This document shows, in pieces, positions 27,076-35,482 of a stretch of 64,000 nucleotides of DNA. The position numbers and the translations under genes were made by a program. The stretch is from Parabacteroides sp. PF5-6 (GTDB lineage: Bacteria > Bacteroidota > Bacteroidia > Bacteroidales > Tannerellaceae), in contig NZ_JAQFIN010000001.1 of the NCBI RefSeq assembly GCF_029504695.1, positions 310,001 to 374,000 on the forward strand. The letters are read 5' to 3'. How positions within the stretch are numbered: the first letter of the stretch is position 1; the number at the start of each line of letters is the position of its first letter. The notes beneath the pieces were generated by a model. It was given only the letters and a program-made list of their open reading frames with translations, did not search any database and was not told where the DNA came from.

Positions 27076-27083
27076 TATCTTTG
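27076..27083 (+). promoter_or_regulatory. -7 element of the rpoD promoter
   Basis: TATCTTTG (TAnnTTTG) lies 30 bp before the ATG at 27113. An in-frame ATG at 27044 lies upstream of it and is therefore unlikely to be the start. Confidence 0.55.
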
Positions 27084-27112
27084 CACCCCGTTATTCTCAA
27101 TTAAACAATTGG

Positions 27113-27973
27113 ATGAGACAACTTAAAATTACAAAGTCCATTACCAATCGCGAAAGCGCTTCTCTTGATAAGTATCTCCAGGAGATTGGTCGTGAAGATC
27201 TTATCACGGTAGAAGAAGAAGTAGAATTGGCACAGGCTATTAAAAGAGGAGACCGTAAGGCGCTGGAGAAATTGACTCGGGCCAACTTACGTTTCGTCGT
27301 TTCTGTTGCAAAGCAATACCAAAACCAGGGGTTAAGTCTGCCGGACTTAATTAATGAAGGAAACCTTGGTTTAATCAAGGCAGCAGAGAAGTTCGATGAA
27401 ACGCGAGGGTTCAAGTTTATTTCCTATGCCGTATGGTGGATTCGCCAATCCATTCTGCAAGCTTTGGCCGAGCAGTCACGTATTGTTCGTCTTCCGTTGA
27501 ACCAGGTGGGCTCACTGAATAAGATCAGTAAAGCCTTCTCGAAGTTCGAACAGGAAAACGAACGGCGTCCTTCTCCCGAAGAACTGGCAGAAGAACTGGA
27601 TATCCCGGTGGATAAGATCTCCGATACCCTGAAGGTATCCGGACGTCATATCTCAGTGGATGCACCGTTCGTAGAAGGCGAAGACAACAGTCTTCTGGAT
27701 GTGCTTGTGAACGATGATGCTCCGATCGCCGACCGATCGTTGATGAACGAATCTTTAGCAAAAGAAATTGATAGAGCGCTTGCTACACTGACCGAAAGAG
27801 AATGCGAGATAATCAAAATGTTTTTCGGTATTGGCTGTCAAGAAATGACATTGGAAGAGATTGGCGACAAATTTGGCCTCACCAGAGAGCGCGTCCGCCA
27901 GATCAAAGAAAAGGCAATCAGAAGATTAAGACAAGGTACCCGTAGCAAGCTCCTGAAATCGTATTTAGGATAA
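27113..27973 (+). CDS. rpoD: Primary sigma factor RpoD (sigma-ABfr)
   Basis: The product is 286 residues from [15 protein letters not shown], the known short form of Bacteroidales primary sigma, which lacks region 1.1. Regions in order are 1.2 ([26 protein letters not shown]), 2 ([39 protein letters not shown] and [13 protein letters not shown]), 3, and 4 with the [32 protein letters not shown]. It recognises the TTTG / TAnnTTTG promoters that recur throughout this window. It ends before a strong terminator at 28004. Confidence 0.97.
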   Translation: MRQLKITKSITNRESASLDKYLQEIGREDLITVEEEVELAQAIKRGDRKALEKLTRANLRFVVSVAKQYQNQGLSLPDLINEGNLGLIKAAEKFDETRGFKFISYAVWWIRQSILQALAEQSRIVRLPLNQVGSLNKISKAFSKFEQENERRPSPEELAEELDIPVDKISDTLKVSGRHISVDAPFVEGEDNSLLDVLVNDDAPIADRSLMNESLAKEIDRALATLTERECEIIKMFFGIGCQEMTLEEIGDKFGLTRERVRQIKEKAIRRLRQGTRSKLLKSYLG

Positions 27974-28003
27974 AATCTCTACAACAGACATTGAGAACAA
28001 AAG

Positions 28004-28031
28004 AGGCTATTTCGAAAGAAATAGCCTTTTT
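28004..28031 (+). terminator. Rho-independent terminator of rpoD
   Basis: AGGCTATTTC-GAAA-GAAATAGCCT forms a 10-bp perfect stem with a GNRA-type loop, followed by TTTTT. Confidence 0.9.
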
Positions 28032-28070
28032 CATTGATACTTATCGCTAAAGCTTCTTTCCGTTTTACCC

Positions 28071-28148
28071 CCTCCAAATAAACATCGCACTTTGGCCGAC
28101 CAAAGCGCAATGTTTTGTTCACCAAAGTGCAATGTTTTGGAAAGGAGG
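28071..28148. repeat. 22-bp-period array, family C, 3 units (copy C1)
   Basis: The units at 28080-28101, 28102-28123 and 28124-28145 have the core AAAGTGCAATGTTTTGG; the first unit is in opposite orientation. Outer arms CCTCC/GGAGG bracket the array. It and its right flank recur inverted at 49327-49470 (C2). Confidence 0.88.
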
Positions 28149-28230
28149 AACTGGCGGGGTTCAAATCTTGTGAGAAGTGAAGATTTTTAGCCGCGGACCA
28201 CACGGATTTTTATTTTGTTTGTGGCCTGTG

Positions 28231-28482
28231 TCCTATAAGGACAGTGAGCGCTGAAAGCGCGTTAGAGCCCAGCCCAGGGTCAGCAGGCCGTTAGGTCTGC
28301 GCAACCCTGGGTCGGGAACACACCCACACACAACGGAGCGCTGAAAGCGCGAAAGATTTGCTTTCGCGCCTTCAGCGCTCCGTTTTTATATGTATCCTTA
28401 ACCCGGGGTGGCGAACCTCTTCAAGGTTCTGACCCCGGGCTGATGTATTACGCGCTTTCAGCGCTCATTGTCCTTTCAGGAC
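28231..28482. repeat. Composite hairpin (MITE/REP-like) element with GCGCTGAAAGCGC arms
   Basis: An outer inverted repeat (TCCTATAAGGACAGTGAGCG at 28231 with its complement ending at 28482) encloses three hairpins. These are CCCAGGGT...AACCCTGGG, a 21-bp-arm stem starting GGAGCGCTGAAAGCGCG followed by TTTTT, and CCCGGGGT...ACCCCGGG. No ORF is present. The structure is that of a non-autonomous repeat or a highly folded RNA. No target-site duplication was identified. Confidence 0.75.
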
Positions 28483-28496
28483 GATCATACACAAAT

Positions 28497-28546
28497 CCTG
28501 ACTCATAGTTCATCATTTAATCAGTAGAATCAGAGTTCAGAAATCT
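28497..28546. repeat. Solo arm of the ribE/yihY inverted repeat
   Basis: This stretch shares the core CATTTAATCAGTAGAATCA and the flanking GTTCAGAAATCTT with the right arm at 23355-23400, with a few mismatches. It shows that the sequence is a dispersed repeat rather than a local palindrome only. Confidence 0.8.
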
Positions 28547-28623
28547 TCAAGTTCTCTTCGATGCAAATGGACTTTACGGATTTATAAACCATTGAAAATG
28601 AAGCGTTAATATTTTCCTTCAGA

Positions 28624-28711
28624 AACTACCGGTAGTTTGTGCACCAACTACCGGTAGTTTGGCGACAAAATATTAGTAGTTTGCGCGCAAAGTACCGGTA
28701 GTTTGAAAAAG
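28624..28711. repeat. 22-bp-period array, family B, 4 units (copy B1)
   Basis: The units at 28624-28645, 28646-28667, 28668-28689 and 28690-28711 are centred on the palindrome AAACTACCGGTAGTTT (the third is diverged to ATATTAGTAG). The left flank (CATTGAAAATGAAGCGTTAA) and the array recur inverted at 48829-48955. Confidence 0.9.
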
Positions 28712-28751
28712 GGGGGGCTGGAACGATTTGGGAATCTCTTTCAGATCGTGA

Positions 28752-28817
28752 AAAAAGCCGGCAGCCCTTTGAAAAAGGCCGCCGGCCTTTTAGAAAACCC
28801 TGCCGGCCTTTTCAGTG
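28752..28817. repeat. 22-bp-period array, family D, 3 units (copy D1)
   Basis: The units at 28752-28773, 28774-28795 and 28796-28817 have the core AAAGGCCGGCGGCCTTTT. A 4-unit version is at 49603-49690. Confidence 0.88.
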
Positions 28818-29342
28818 GAAGAGGCTATTTTTTGTAGTCGAAGTCGGATGTTAACAAATGCAAAACACCAAATAGTGGTAAACCTATCATTCCGCACATA
28901 GTTTTTCATTTTTTTACTTGCATCATACAGTCGGGACAGGCAACAATGTTAAACCGATCATTGCCGAGGCTCGCCAACAGGTTTCGGAAAGTTACTTACA
29001 GGAATTTTAGTGTTTTTCCGGCTATTCGAAATGGCTATATGATTGATATACAGGTGTGAAAGAAAATCCTGTATGATGTAAGTAAAAAAACGAAAAACTC
29101 TGTTCGGAGGGTATTTTGGGGTTTTTGTTCGTAAACTGCGCGCGTAGCGCGTGCCGCAGGCTCTCTTTACTTGGAAATTAACATAGAAAGCTTCGTGATT
29201 CAAACCGCCAAGTGAAACCAAAAATCCAATTCACGGGAAACGTCTCTGGTTCCTTCTTTTAGAACTATCCGGATTTTCCGGATAATTGCTTCTCGTTCTA
29301 ATTCTCCGGAGTTGAAAATATTTTGTAAATGTTTATTGACAG
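28818..29342. other. Intergenic region, no supported gene
   Basis: About 525 bp between array D1 and higA1. It contains an 87-codon minus-strand frame (28958-29221) with a biased, low-complexity product (ACGTRYARSLRTKTPKYPP) that I do not accept as a gene. There is also a GCGCGCGTAGCGCG palindromic stretch near 29137. It may be another dispersed non-coding repeat, but only one copy is visible here. Confidence 0.4.
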
Positions 29343-29687
29343 TTATAAAAGAGCTACTGCTTGGCGGACTTTTTCAAGGCGTGCCGCGAATGTTTGATCT
29401 TTGCTGGCCATTTGTCTGTTATAGCGGGCTTGCATACGCATAAGCATATCTGCATCTATACCTAAAGCCGCTTCAATTAGCATGGAGAATTCCGTATTTA
29501 CCTGGCGCTTTTTATTCAATACCTCATTTAAGAGGGTGTAGGATATGCCCATTTGTGCAGCCAATTTCCGCTGTGAAAGGCCACGATATTCAATTTCCTC
29601 CTTAAGAACTTCTCCCGGGTGGGTGGGTTCATACGGCGTGAGATTGTTTGCAATCATTTGTGGGTCTATTCCCTTTATTTCAATCAT
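29343..29687 (-). CDS. higA: HigA-type antitoxin, copy 1
   Basis: This 114-residue XRE-family HTH protein has PTHPGEVLKEEIEYRGLSQRKLAAQMGISYTLLNEVLNKKR as the VapI/HigA signature with the DNA-binding helix-turn-helix near residues 36-60. It follows higB with a 6-bp gap, the order typical of higBA. It should neutralise the toxin and repress the operon. Copy 2 at 39819 differs at a single residue (Ala to Lys in KLAxQMG). Confidence 0.92.
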   Translation of the reverse strand: MIEIKGIDPQMIANNLTPYEPTHPGEVLKEEIEYRGLSQRKLAAQMGISYTLLNEVLNKKRQVNTEFSMLIEAALGIDADMLMRMQARYNRQMASKDQTFAARLEKVRQAVALL

Positions 29688-29693
29688 ATTGAC

Positions 29694-30011
29694 TTATTTA
29701 TAATGATTTGATAATTCCAAAATATTACATAAAGTAACAACAGGCTCGGCACCATCATTTGTTACAGTAAACTCTATTCGGTATTGCTTATCTACTCTGA
29801 TTGATGAAATACCTTGCTTGTTACCTTTCAGGACTTCGTAATTCAAAGAGTTGAGTCTAAACAACGCTTCTATATTGTTTGCATCCAGAAGAATATCAAT
29901 GCAACGTTTGTATTTGCGTATGATTTCCGGCTGATAGCGATGTTTCTTATCATCGGTTTTCCCTTCCTCATACAAGTCACGTAAGTACTTTTTTTCGAAA
30001 GCTACAATCAT
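29694..30011 (-). CDS. higB: HigB/RelE-family toxin, copy 1
   Basis: This 105-residue protein of the RelE/ParE fold has VAFEKKYLRDLYEEGKTDDKKHRYQPEII at the N-terminus and GNKQGISSIRVDKQYRIEFTV, the family beta-strands with the catalytic Arg/Lys. HigB toxins cleave mRNA on the ribosome. The operon is divergent from the ECF sigma gene of the PUL. It is nearly identical to the copy at 40170, with five substitutions. Confidence 0.92.
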   Translation of the reverse strand: MIVAFEKKYLRDLYEEGKTDDKKHRYQPEIIRKYKRCIDILLDANNIEALFRLNSLNYEVLKGNKQGISSIRVDKQYRIEFTVTNDGAEPVVTLCNILELSNHYK

Positions 30012-30030
30012 ACCGTTTCAGTTATGCAAA

Positions 30031-30070
30031 CAAAGGTAGTGATTATTTCTTTTATTCACAAAAAAGTGAA
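30031..30070 (-). promoter_or_regulatory. higBA copy 1 promoter and overlapping operator palindrome
   Basis: On the minus strand TTTG (30059-30062), exactly 20 bp, then TACCTTTG (30031-30038), 20 bp before the higB start. The palindrome TTCAC-N6-GTGAA (30055-30070) covers the -33 element and is a plausible HigA operator. The same arrangement is conserved at copy 2. Confidence 0.7.
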
Positions 30071-30199
30071 CATTTGTTTGAGGTCTATACCTGTTTATTC
30101 CTTTTAATAAGAATAAAGTCTCTACTCTTTATTTCCATAATTCAAAAAAAAGGTATTAATTCGTGGTTTGAAGTTTTTCTTCCGAAAGGAAATACTATT

Positions 30200-30787
30200 G
30201 TGGAAAAGAGTAAACAAGTAGACAAAGAGGTTCTGATTCGTTTGAAGAAGGGCGATTACGCCGCGTTCGAAGAACTGTATTGGATATATAACCGGCGGTT
30301 GTATAACTTTGTGTTGTCTGTATTGTTCGACAAATCATTGGCTGAAGATATAACCCAAACCTGCTTCCTGAAAATATGGGAGAACCGCGCGACTATAGAT
30401 GAAGAAAAAGGATTTTCGTCTTATCTGCATACGATCGCTAAGAACCTGGTCTATAGGGAAACGGAAAGGGAGCTGTTGAAAAACCGGTTTCTAACCGTTC
30501 TGCGGGAAAGAGAACAAGGAACGGATAATTCGACACAGGAAACGATCGATGCCCGTTTGTTGGAGGAACATATCAATGAACTGATTGAAAAACTGCCTCC
30601 TGCCCGGAAAGAAGTATTTATCATGAGCCGCCTGCAAGGATTGACTAATAAAGAAATCGCTGAAAAACTATCGATCTCAGAGAAAACCGTAGAGACACAA
30701 GTGTATCGTTCCATCCAATTCCTGAAAAAACACTTCAAGGATTATTTCGTTCTGTTGGCATTACTTTATCTGGCGACAAGTCTTTAA
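30200..30787 (+). CDS. ECF sigma factor (SigW-like) of the PUL
   Basis: The product is 195 residues from a GTG at 30200 (VEKSKQVDKEVLIRLKKGDYAAFEELYW), where family homology begins. The frame is open from 30074, but that part is not sigma-like. Region 2 contains NRRLYNFVLSVLFDKSLAEDITQTCFLKIWENR. Region 4 contains LPPARKEVFIMSRLQGLTNKEIAEKLSISEKTVETQVYRSI. It is followed by a FecR anti-sigma gene and a SusC receptor with an STN domain, so it should be released when the receptor binds its glycan and should then activate this locus. A short hydrophobic C-terminal tail (YFVLLALLYLATSL) is common in Bacteroidales ECF factors. Confidence 0.9.
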   Translation: MEKSKQVDKEVLIRLKKGDYAAFEELYWIYNRRLYNFVLSVLFDKSLAEDITQTCFLKIWENRATIDEEKGFSSYLHTIAKNLVYRETERELLKNRFLTVLREREQGTDNSTQETIDARLLEEHINELIEKLPPARKEVFIMSRLQGLTNKEIAEKLSISEKTVETQVYRSIQFLKKHFKDYFVLLALLYLATSL

Positions 30788-30861
30788 TAAAAGTTAAAAA
30801 CACATATTCTTACATTCTCTTGTAAGGAAAATCAATGCTTCATGTATATAACTTATACAAC

Positions 30862-31866
30862 ATGGAAAAAAACAACGACATAAAAACGCTTGACCGCTTC
30901 CTGCAAGGGCAGGTCTCCGGTCAGGAAGAAAAACAACTCTTCGAATGGTTTCGCACACCTGATGCGAAGGATGAACTCTTCTCTTCCTATCAGGAGCGGC
31001 TGGATAATGCTTCCGATGAATTAGATCATGACGTGCAACAACGCATGTTGAACCATATCGGCTTAAAAATCAAAGAGGCGGAACAGGCCCGGCAGATACG
31101 TAAACTATCCTTGCGTTACCGGATGACGCAGATTGCCGCTGCCTGTATTCTGTTGTTTGGCGGACTCGGTCTCTATTTCCTGCAAGAAAGTCGATCGGTC
31201 TCCTCCGAGGAGTTGATCGTCAAAGTCGACCGCGGACAGAAAGCCAGTATGGAACTGCCCGACGGGACATTGGTATGGTTGAACTCGGACACCAAAATGA
31301 AATACAACAATGCGTACAACCATAAAGACCGGATCATCCGCCTGGACGGGGAAGCCTATTTCGAAGTCGCCAAAGACCGCGATAAACCGTTTATCGTACA
31401 GGTCAATGATATGGAGATCGAAGCATTAGGTACCGCCTTCAATGTCAAAGCCTATTCGGCGGATGAAGATATTTCGGCCACCTTGATGGAAGGGAGTATC
31501 GCTGTTACCTCCGACAACGACCGTATCCTTTTAAGTCCGAATGAAAACCTATCCTATCATCGTTCGACCCATCAATCGGTTAAAACGACGCTTTACAATA
31601 CCGATCTGATCTCCGCCTGGCGAAACGGACGTATTGTATTTAATGGGGAAACACTGGGCGAAGCCGCCGTGATGCTCGAACGCATCTATAATCTCCGGAT
31701 TATTTTTGAGACGGAGGATATAAAGAACTATACTTTCCTGGGAACGATAAAGAACAACAGCCTTTCGAATGTATTCGAGATTATGAGCCTGACCGTTCCG
31801 ATTACCTATGCGATAAGCGATAGTTCGGTGATAATCAGTAAGAATACTAACCATAAAAAGAAGTAG
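30862..31866 (+). CDS. FecR-family anti-sigma factor
   Basis: The product is 334 residues from MEKNNDIKTLDRFLQ (an in-frame ATG at 30835 is less likely). A cytoplasmic N-terminal segment (about 1-80) binds sigma. A single membrane helix follows (MTQIAAACILLFGGLGLYFL, near residue 95). The periplasmic FecR domain has VDRGQKASMELPDGTLVWLNSDTKMKY, GEAYFEVAKDRDKPFIV and GTAFNVKAY. The C-terminal DUF4974 part (LNGETLGEAAVMLERIYNLRIIF-like) contacts the receptor STN domain. It lies 74 bp after the sigma gene. Confidence 0.93.
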   Translation: MEKNNDIKTLDRFLQGQVSGQEEKQLFEWFRTPDAKDELFSSYQERLDNASDELDHDVQQRMLNHIGLKIKEAEQARQIRKLSLRYRMTQIAAACILLFGGLGLYFLQESRSVSSEELIVKVDRGQKASMELPDGTLVWLNSDTKMKYNNAYNHKDRIIRLDGEAYFEVAKDRDKPFIVQVNDMEIEALGTAFNVKAYSADEDISATLMEGSIAVTSDNDRILLSPNENLSYHRSTHQSVKTTLYNTDLISAWRNGRIVFNGETLGEAAVMLERIYNLRIIFETEDIKNYTFLGTIKNNSLSNVFEIMSLTVPITYAISDSSVIISKNTNHKKK

Positions 31867-31951
31867 CCCATGAGATAGAAACCAGATAAAAACAAAACGG
31901 AACAGACCCCAGGGGCCTGTCCCGCACAAAATTGCTTACAATAGTTCCGCC

Positions 31952-31995
31952 TTGCAATCTATCGCCGATACCGGGCCGGGTATCAAGCATTGCAA
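31952..31995 (+). promoter_or_regulatory. Nested hairpin in the fecR-susC gap
   Basis: TTGCAA (31952-31957) pairs with TTGCAA (31990-31995), and GATACC (31967-31972) with GGTATC (31979-31984), just before a T-rich stretch. It may terminate the sigma-fecR transcript or attenuate susC. A weak -7 element (AAACTTTG) follows near 32030. Confidence 0.45.
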
Positions 31996-32056
31996 AAGGT
32001 TCTATTTTAAGTGGGTAAAGTTATAAAAAACTTTGTATAACCTAACAATCAAAATA

Positions 32057-35000
32057 ATGAGACTTATAAAAAATATAATTATAAAGGCTGTCTTGTGCCT
32101 GTTTGTGTGCTGTATCAGCGAAAACATAGTGGCGCAAATCAACCTATCGGAAAAAAACAAAACAATCCGGGAGATCATCCATAAGATCGAAAAAGGCAGC
32201 GATTACAATTTTTTCTTCAACAATGCCATGCCCGGCTTGGACAAAAAAGTATCTATCCAACTATCCAACAGCTCCATCGAGAGCGTCTTAAACAGTTTAT
32301 TAAAAGACACCGATATCACCTACACGGTAAAAGAAGATAAACAGGTGGTATTAACGAATCTGGATATCCCAGCAACTCCCAATTCACAAACTCAATCCCA
32401 ATCTAAACGGAAAATCACCGGAACGGTTCTGGATGAACGCGGTGAACCGGTTATTGGTGCCAATGTGGTAGAGAAGGGAACGACCAATGGAGTAATTACG
32501 AATTTGGATGGGGAGTTTTCGTTGACGGTATCTGATAAAGCAACATTACAGATATCTTATATCGGTTACCAAATCGTGGAAGTTAGAGCGGATAACCGAG
32601 GTCCTCTATCCATAACTCTTCGGGAAGATACAGAAGTACTAGATGAAGTTGTAGTAGTAGGTTACGGTTCGCAACTTAAAAAGACAGTCACTGGTGCAAT
32701 CTCTTCTGTCAAGTCGAAAGATATCGAAGCTCCAAATGCCGTGAGTGCTGATAACCTTTTGCAAGGGAAAGTAGCCGGATTAAATATAACCCAAAACTCG
32801 GCGCAGCCGGGCTCGGGTATGTCGGTAAATATTCGTGGAGCGCTTTCTCCGAATGGTTCCAACAGTCCGCTTTATGTAATTGATGGAGTTATTATTAGTT
32901 CCGAAGCTAACAAGGCAGCAAAAGTCGGACCTTCCGGCTTGTTGGGTTATAGTCTAAGAGATGGTTCTGACCGGAGCCCACTGGCTACGCTGAACCCGAA
33001 CGATATTGCTTCTATCGATGTTCTGAAAGACGCCAGTGCCACAGCCATCTACGGTTCGTCGGCAGCTAATGGTGTGATCCTTATCACCACCAAAAAGGGA
33101 CAAAGCGGAAAGCCCAAAGTGACTTACAGCGGTTCCTTCTCCGTGCAGGGGATTAATAAATATTATGATATGCTGAATGCACAGGATTTTATGAACTTAG
33201 CCAATCTGGGAATGAAAGAGCAATGGCTGTATATCAATCGGTATGCCCCTTATGGTCCGACATCGGCACCTTCATCGGGATGGAGTATCTTATATGATGA
33301 GGAGCAATTGAAACAGACAGAATCCTATAAACACTTTGACGAGATTACCCGTACCGGTTTGATTCACAACCACAATGTGTCGTTTAATGCGGGTAGTGAA
33401 AATTTCAAAATCTATGCCTCCTTCAACTACTTTAACCAGGCATCGATCATGAAAACCACAGATATGGAACGTTTCAGTGGACGTATTAATATGGAAGCTA
33501 TTTTCAGCAAACGACTAAAATTGAATATTGCCAGTATGTACACGTTACTCAATGCTAACAACCCTTCTTCGGGTATGTGGCGTGGTAATGCTAATGAAGC
33601 GAATCAGACCAATGCAGCCTTGTATTTCTCTCCCCGTCTTCCCTTACAGGATGAATATAATAATCTCACGTTAGCCGAAAATGCGCAAACTGCAAATCCG
33701 TTGGCCTGGAGTTATATGAAAGATAAGACAACGACAAAACGTATTATGTTTGCTCCTAATCTGGAACTCAATATACTGCCTGGTTTGAAAGCCAATGTAC
33801 AGTTATCTATTGATAAAACGGATGAGAATCGCGATGTATTCTCACCGACCAAATCCAGAATGGTGCAACAAACACAGCAAAACTTTGGGGGTTATTCGAA
33901 TGCTTACAACAATAACTACGGAATAGAAGAATACCTGACCTATGATAAGCTGTTCGGCAACGATCACCGTCTGAATGTGGTAGCTGGTACCGGTTATTAT
34001 GTAACATCCGGTAACAACTACTCGGTCACCGTATTCAACTTTCCCTCTGATGCATTGGAAAATAACTACCTTGAACTCTCTTCCGATGTGGAGGAAACAA
34101 CTTACAATTCAGGCAGATGGGAACGAAATAAACTCTCTTACTTCGGACGTTTCAATTACACATTCAAAGATCGATACACGATAGGAGGTACATTACGTAA
34201 TGACGGCTCTTCTGTGTTTGCTGCCAACCACAAATGGGGATGGTTTCCCGGTGTGTCGGCTGCCTGGACAATCTCGGAAGAGAACTTCATGAAAAAGCAG
34301 GACGTTCTCAACTTCTTGAAGGTTCGATTTGGTGTAGGTACATCCGGTAATGAAAGTATTCTGACCGGTGGTAACTACAGTCTGACTACCTACGGTATGG
34401 CTACCGGTGCTTTCTATTATTATAATGGAAGCTTCCACAAAGGAATTATTCAAAAGCAAAAAGGAAATAAGGAACTGAAGTGGGAAACTGACGTAACTCT
34501 CAATGCAGGTCTTGATTTCTCTCTCTTCAATGACAGGTTAACTGGTAGTTTCGACTATTATGTACGTACGGCAAAAGACCTGCTCGACTTCACCTCTTTG
34601 CCTGCTACTGATATGGTTGCTACACTGGCGAAAAACGTCGGATCTACTCGTAGTAAAGGTTTTGAGCTCGGTTTGAAAGGTGTTATTATGGAGAAAAAAA
34701 ACTTTGATTGGAACGCCTATCTGAATATCAGCCACAACCGCTCTTATTGGGTGGAACGGAATCCGGAAGTGGACTTGCCTGAATGGGTCAAAGAAAATGA
34801 TGATCTGGCTCCCATCTATGGCTGGAAGACCAATGGCATTTTCCAATCGCCCGAAGAAGTACAACAATACACCTCCAACGGAAAGGTGCTCCAACCCGAC
34901 TCCTATGCCGGTAACAAGAAGTATGTTGACATCAATGGAGATGGTGTTCTCGATGATGAGGATATTGTAAAACTGGGTAATGCCGAACCGAATCTCTATT

Positions 35001-35464
35001 TTGGTTTGGGAACCAACTTCCGTATTAAGAATGTGATGATCGATATTGATACCTATGGTGTTTTAGGAAGAAAGACCTACGATCAATGGCAATATCGCGG
35101 ATTGGCAGACAGCAAGATTAATACGAGCTATCGCTACAAAGATGTCTGGACTTCTTTCAATACATCCGGATGGTGGCCCGGCATTGCTCCTAATCCTACA
35201 GCAAATAACAACAAAGCGGGAAATGATGACTTCTCCTTGCAGAATACAAACTACTGGCGGTTCAAAGACATCAAAGTAACCTATCTGCTACCTCAAAACT
35301 GGCTGAAAGATAATAAGATCGCCTCGAATGCCGCCGTCTATGTAGATTTGCAAAACACATTACTGTTAACAAACTATCAAGGTCTGGATCCGGAAATGGA
35401 ACAAAATGCCGCTCCTTTCCCTATCCCCTTCACAGTAGTACTGGGTGTAGACATAACTTTTTAA
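32057..35464 (+). CDS. SusC/RagA-type TonB-dependent receptor with STN domain
   Basis: The product is 1135 residues from MRLIKNIIIKAVLCLFVC with a signal peptide ending at VAQ. In order it has an STN signalling domain (about 26-105, EKNKTIREIIHKIEKGSDYNFFF), a carboxypeptidase-like regulatory domain (about 120-205, ITGTVLDERGEPVIGANVVEKGTTNGVITNLDG), a TonB box/plug (EVVVVGYGSQLKKTVTGAI, IRGALSPNGSNSPLYVIDG) and a 22-strand barrel ending in FTVVLGVDITF. It imports glycan across the outer membrane with its SusD partner. The STN domain signals to the FecR protein upstream. Confidence 0.96.
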   Translation: MRLIKNIIIKAVLCLFVCCISENIVAQINLSEKNKTIREIIHKIEKGSDYNFFFNNAMPGLDKKVSIQLSNSSIESVLNSLLKDTDITYTVKEDKQVVLTNLDIPATPNSQTQSQSKRKITGTVLDERGEPVIGANVVEKGTTNGVITNLDGEFSLTVSDKATLQISYIGYQIVEVRADNRGPLSITLREDTEVLDEVVVVGYGSQLKKTVTGAISSVKSKDIEAPNAVSADNLLQGKVAGLNITQNSAQPGSGMSVNIRGALSPNGSNSPLYVIDGVIISSEANKAAKVGPSGLLGYSLRDGSDRSPLATLNPNDIASIDVLKDASATAIYGSSAANGVILITTKKGQSGKPKVTYSGSFSVQGINKYYDMLNAQDFMNLANLGMKEQWLYINRYAPYGPTSAPSSGWSILYDEEQLKQTESYKHFDEITRTGLIHNHNVSFNAGSENFKIYASFNYFNQASIMKTTDMERFSGRINMEAIFSKRLKLNIASMYTLLNANNPSSGMWRGNANEANQTNAALYFSPRLPLQDEYNNLTLAENAQTANPLAWSYMKDKTTTKRIMFAPNLELNILPGLKANVQLSIDKTDENRDVFSPTKSRMVQQTQQNFGGYSNAYNNNYGIEEYLTYDKLFGNDHRLNVVAGTGYYVTSGNNYSVTVFNFPSDALENNYLELSSDVEETTYNSGRWERNKLSYFGRFNYTFKDRYTIGGTLRNDGSSVFAANHKWGWFPGVSAAWTISEENFMKKQDVLNFLKVRFGVGTSGNESILTGGNYSLTTYGMATGAFYYYNGSFHKGIIQKQKGNKELKWETDVTLNAGLDFSLFNDRLTGSFDYYVRTAKDLLDFTSLPATDMVATLAKNVGSTRSKGFELGLKGVIMEKKNFDWNAYLNISHNRSYWVERNPEVDLPEWVKENDDLAPIYGWKTNGIFQSPEEVQQYTSNGKVLQPDSYAGNKKYVDINGDGVLDDEDIVKLGNAEPNLYFGLGTNFRIKNVMIDIDTYGVLGRKTYDQWQYRGLADSKINTSYRYKDVWTSFNTSGWWPGIAPNPTANNNKAGNDDFSLQNTNYWRFKDIKVTYLLPQNWLKDNKIASNAAVYVDLQNTLLLTNYQGLDPEMEQNAAPFPIPFTVVLGVDITF

Positions 35465-35482
35465 ACTAAACAGGAATATATT

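Noticed and set aside
27979-28203. 74-codon minus-strand ORF downstream of rpoD
   Set aside because: It crosses the rpoD terminator and the family C array; its product is repeat-derived (KHCTLVNKTLRFGRPKCDV) and has no gene-like features.
28958-29221. 87-codon minus-strand ORF
   Set aside because: The product is biased and lacks any domain, with no promoter; it more likely reflects a GC-palindromic intergenic sequence.
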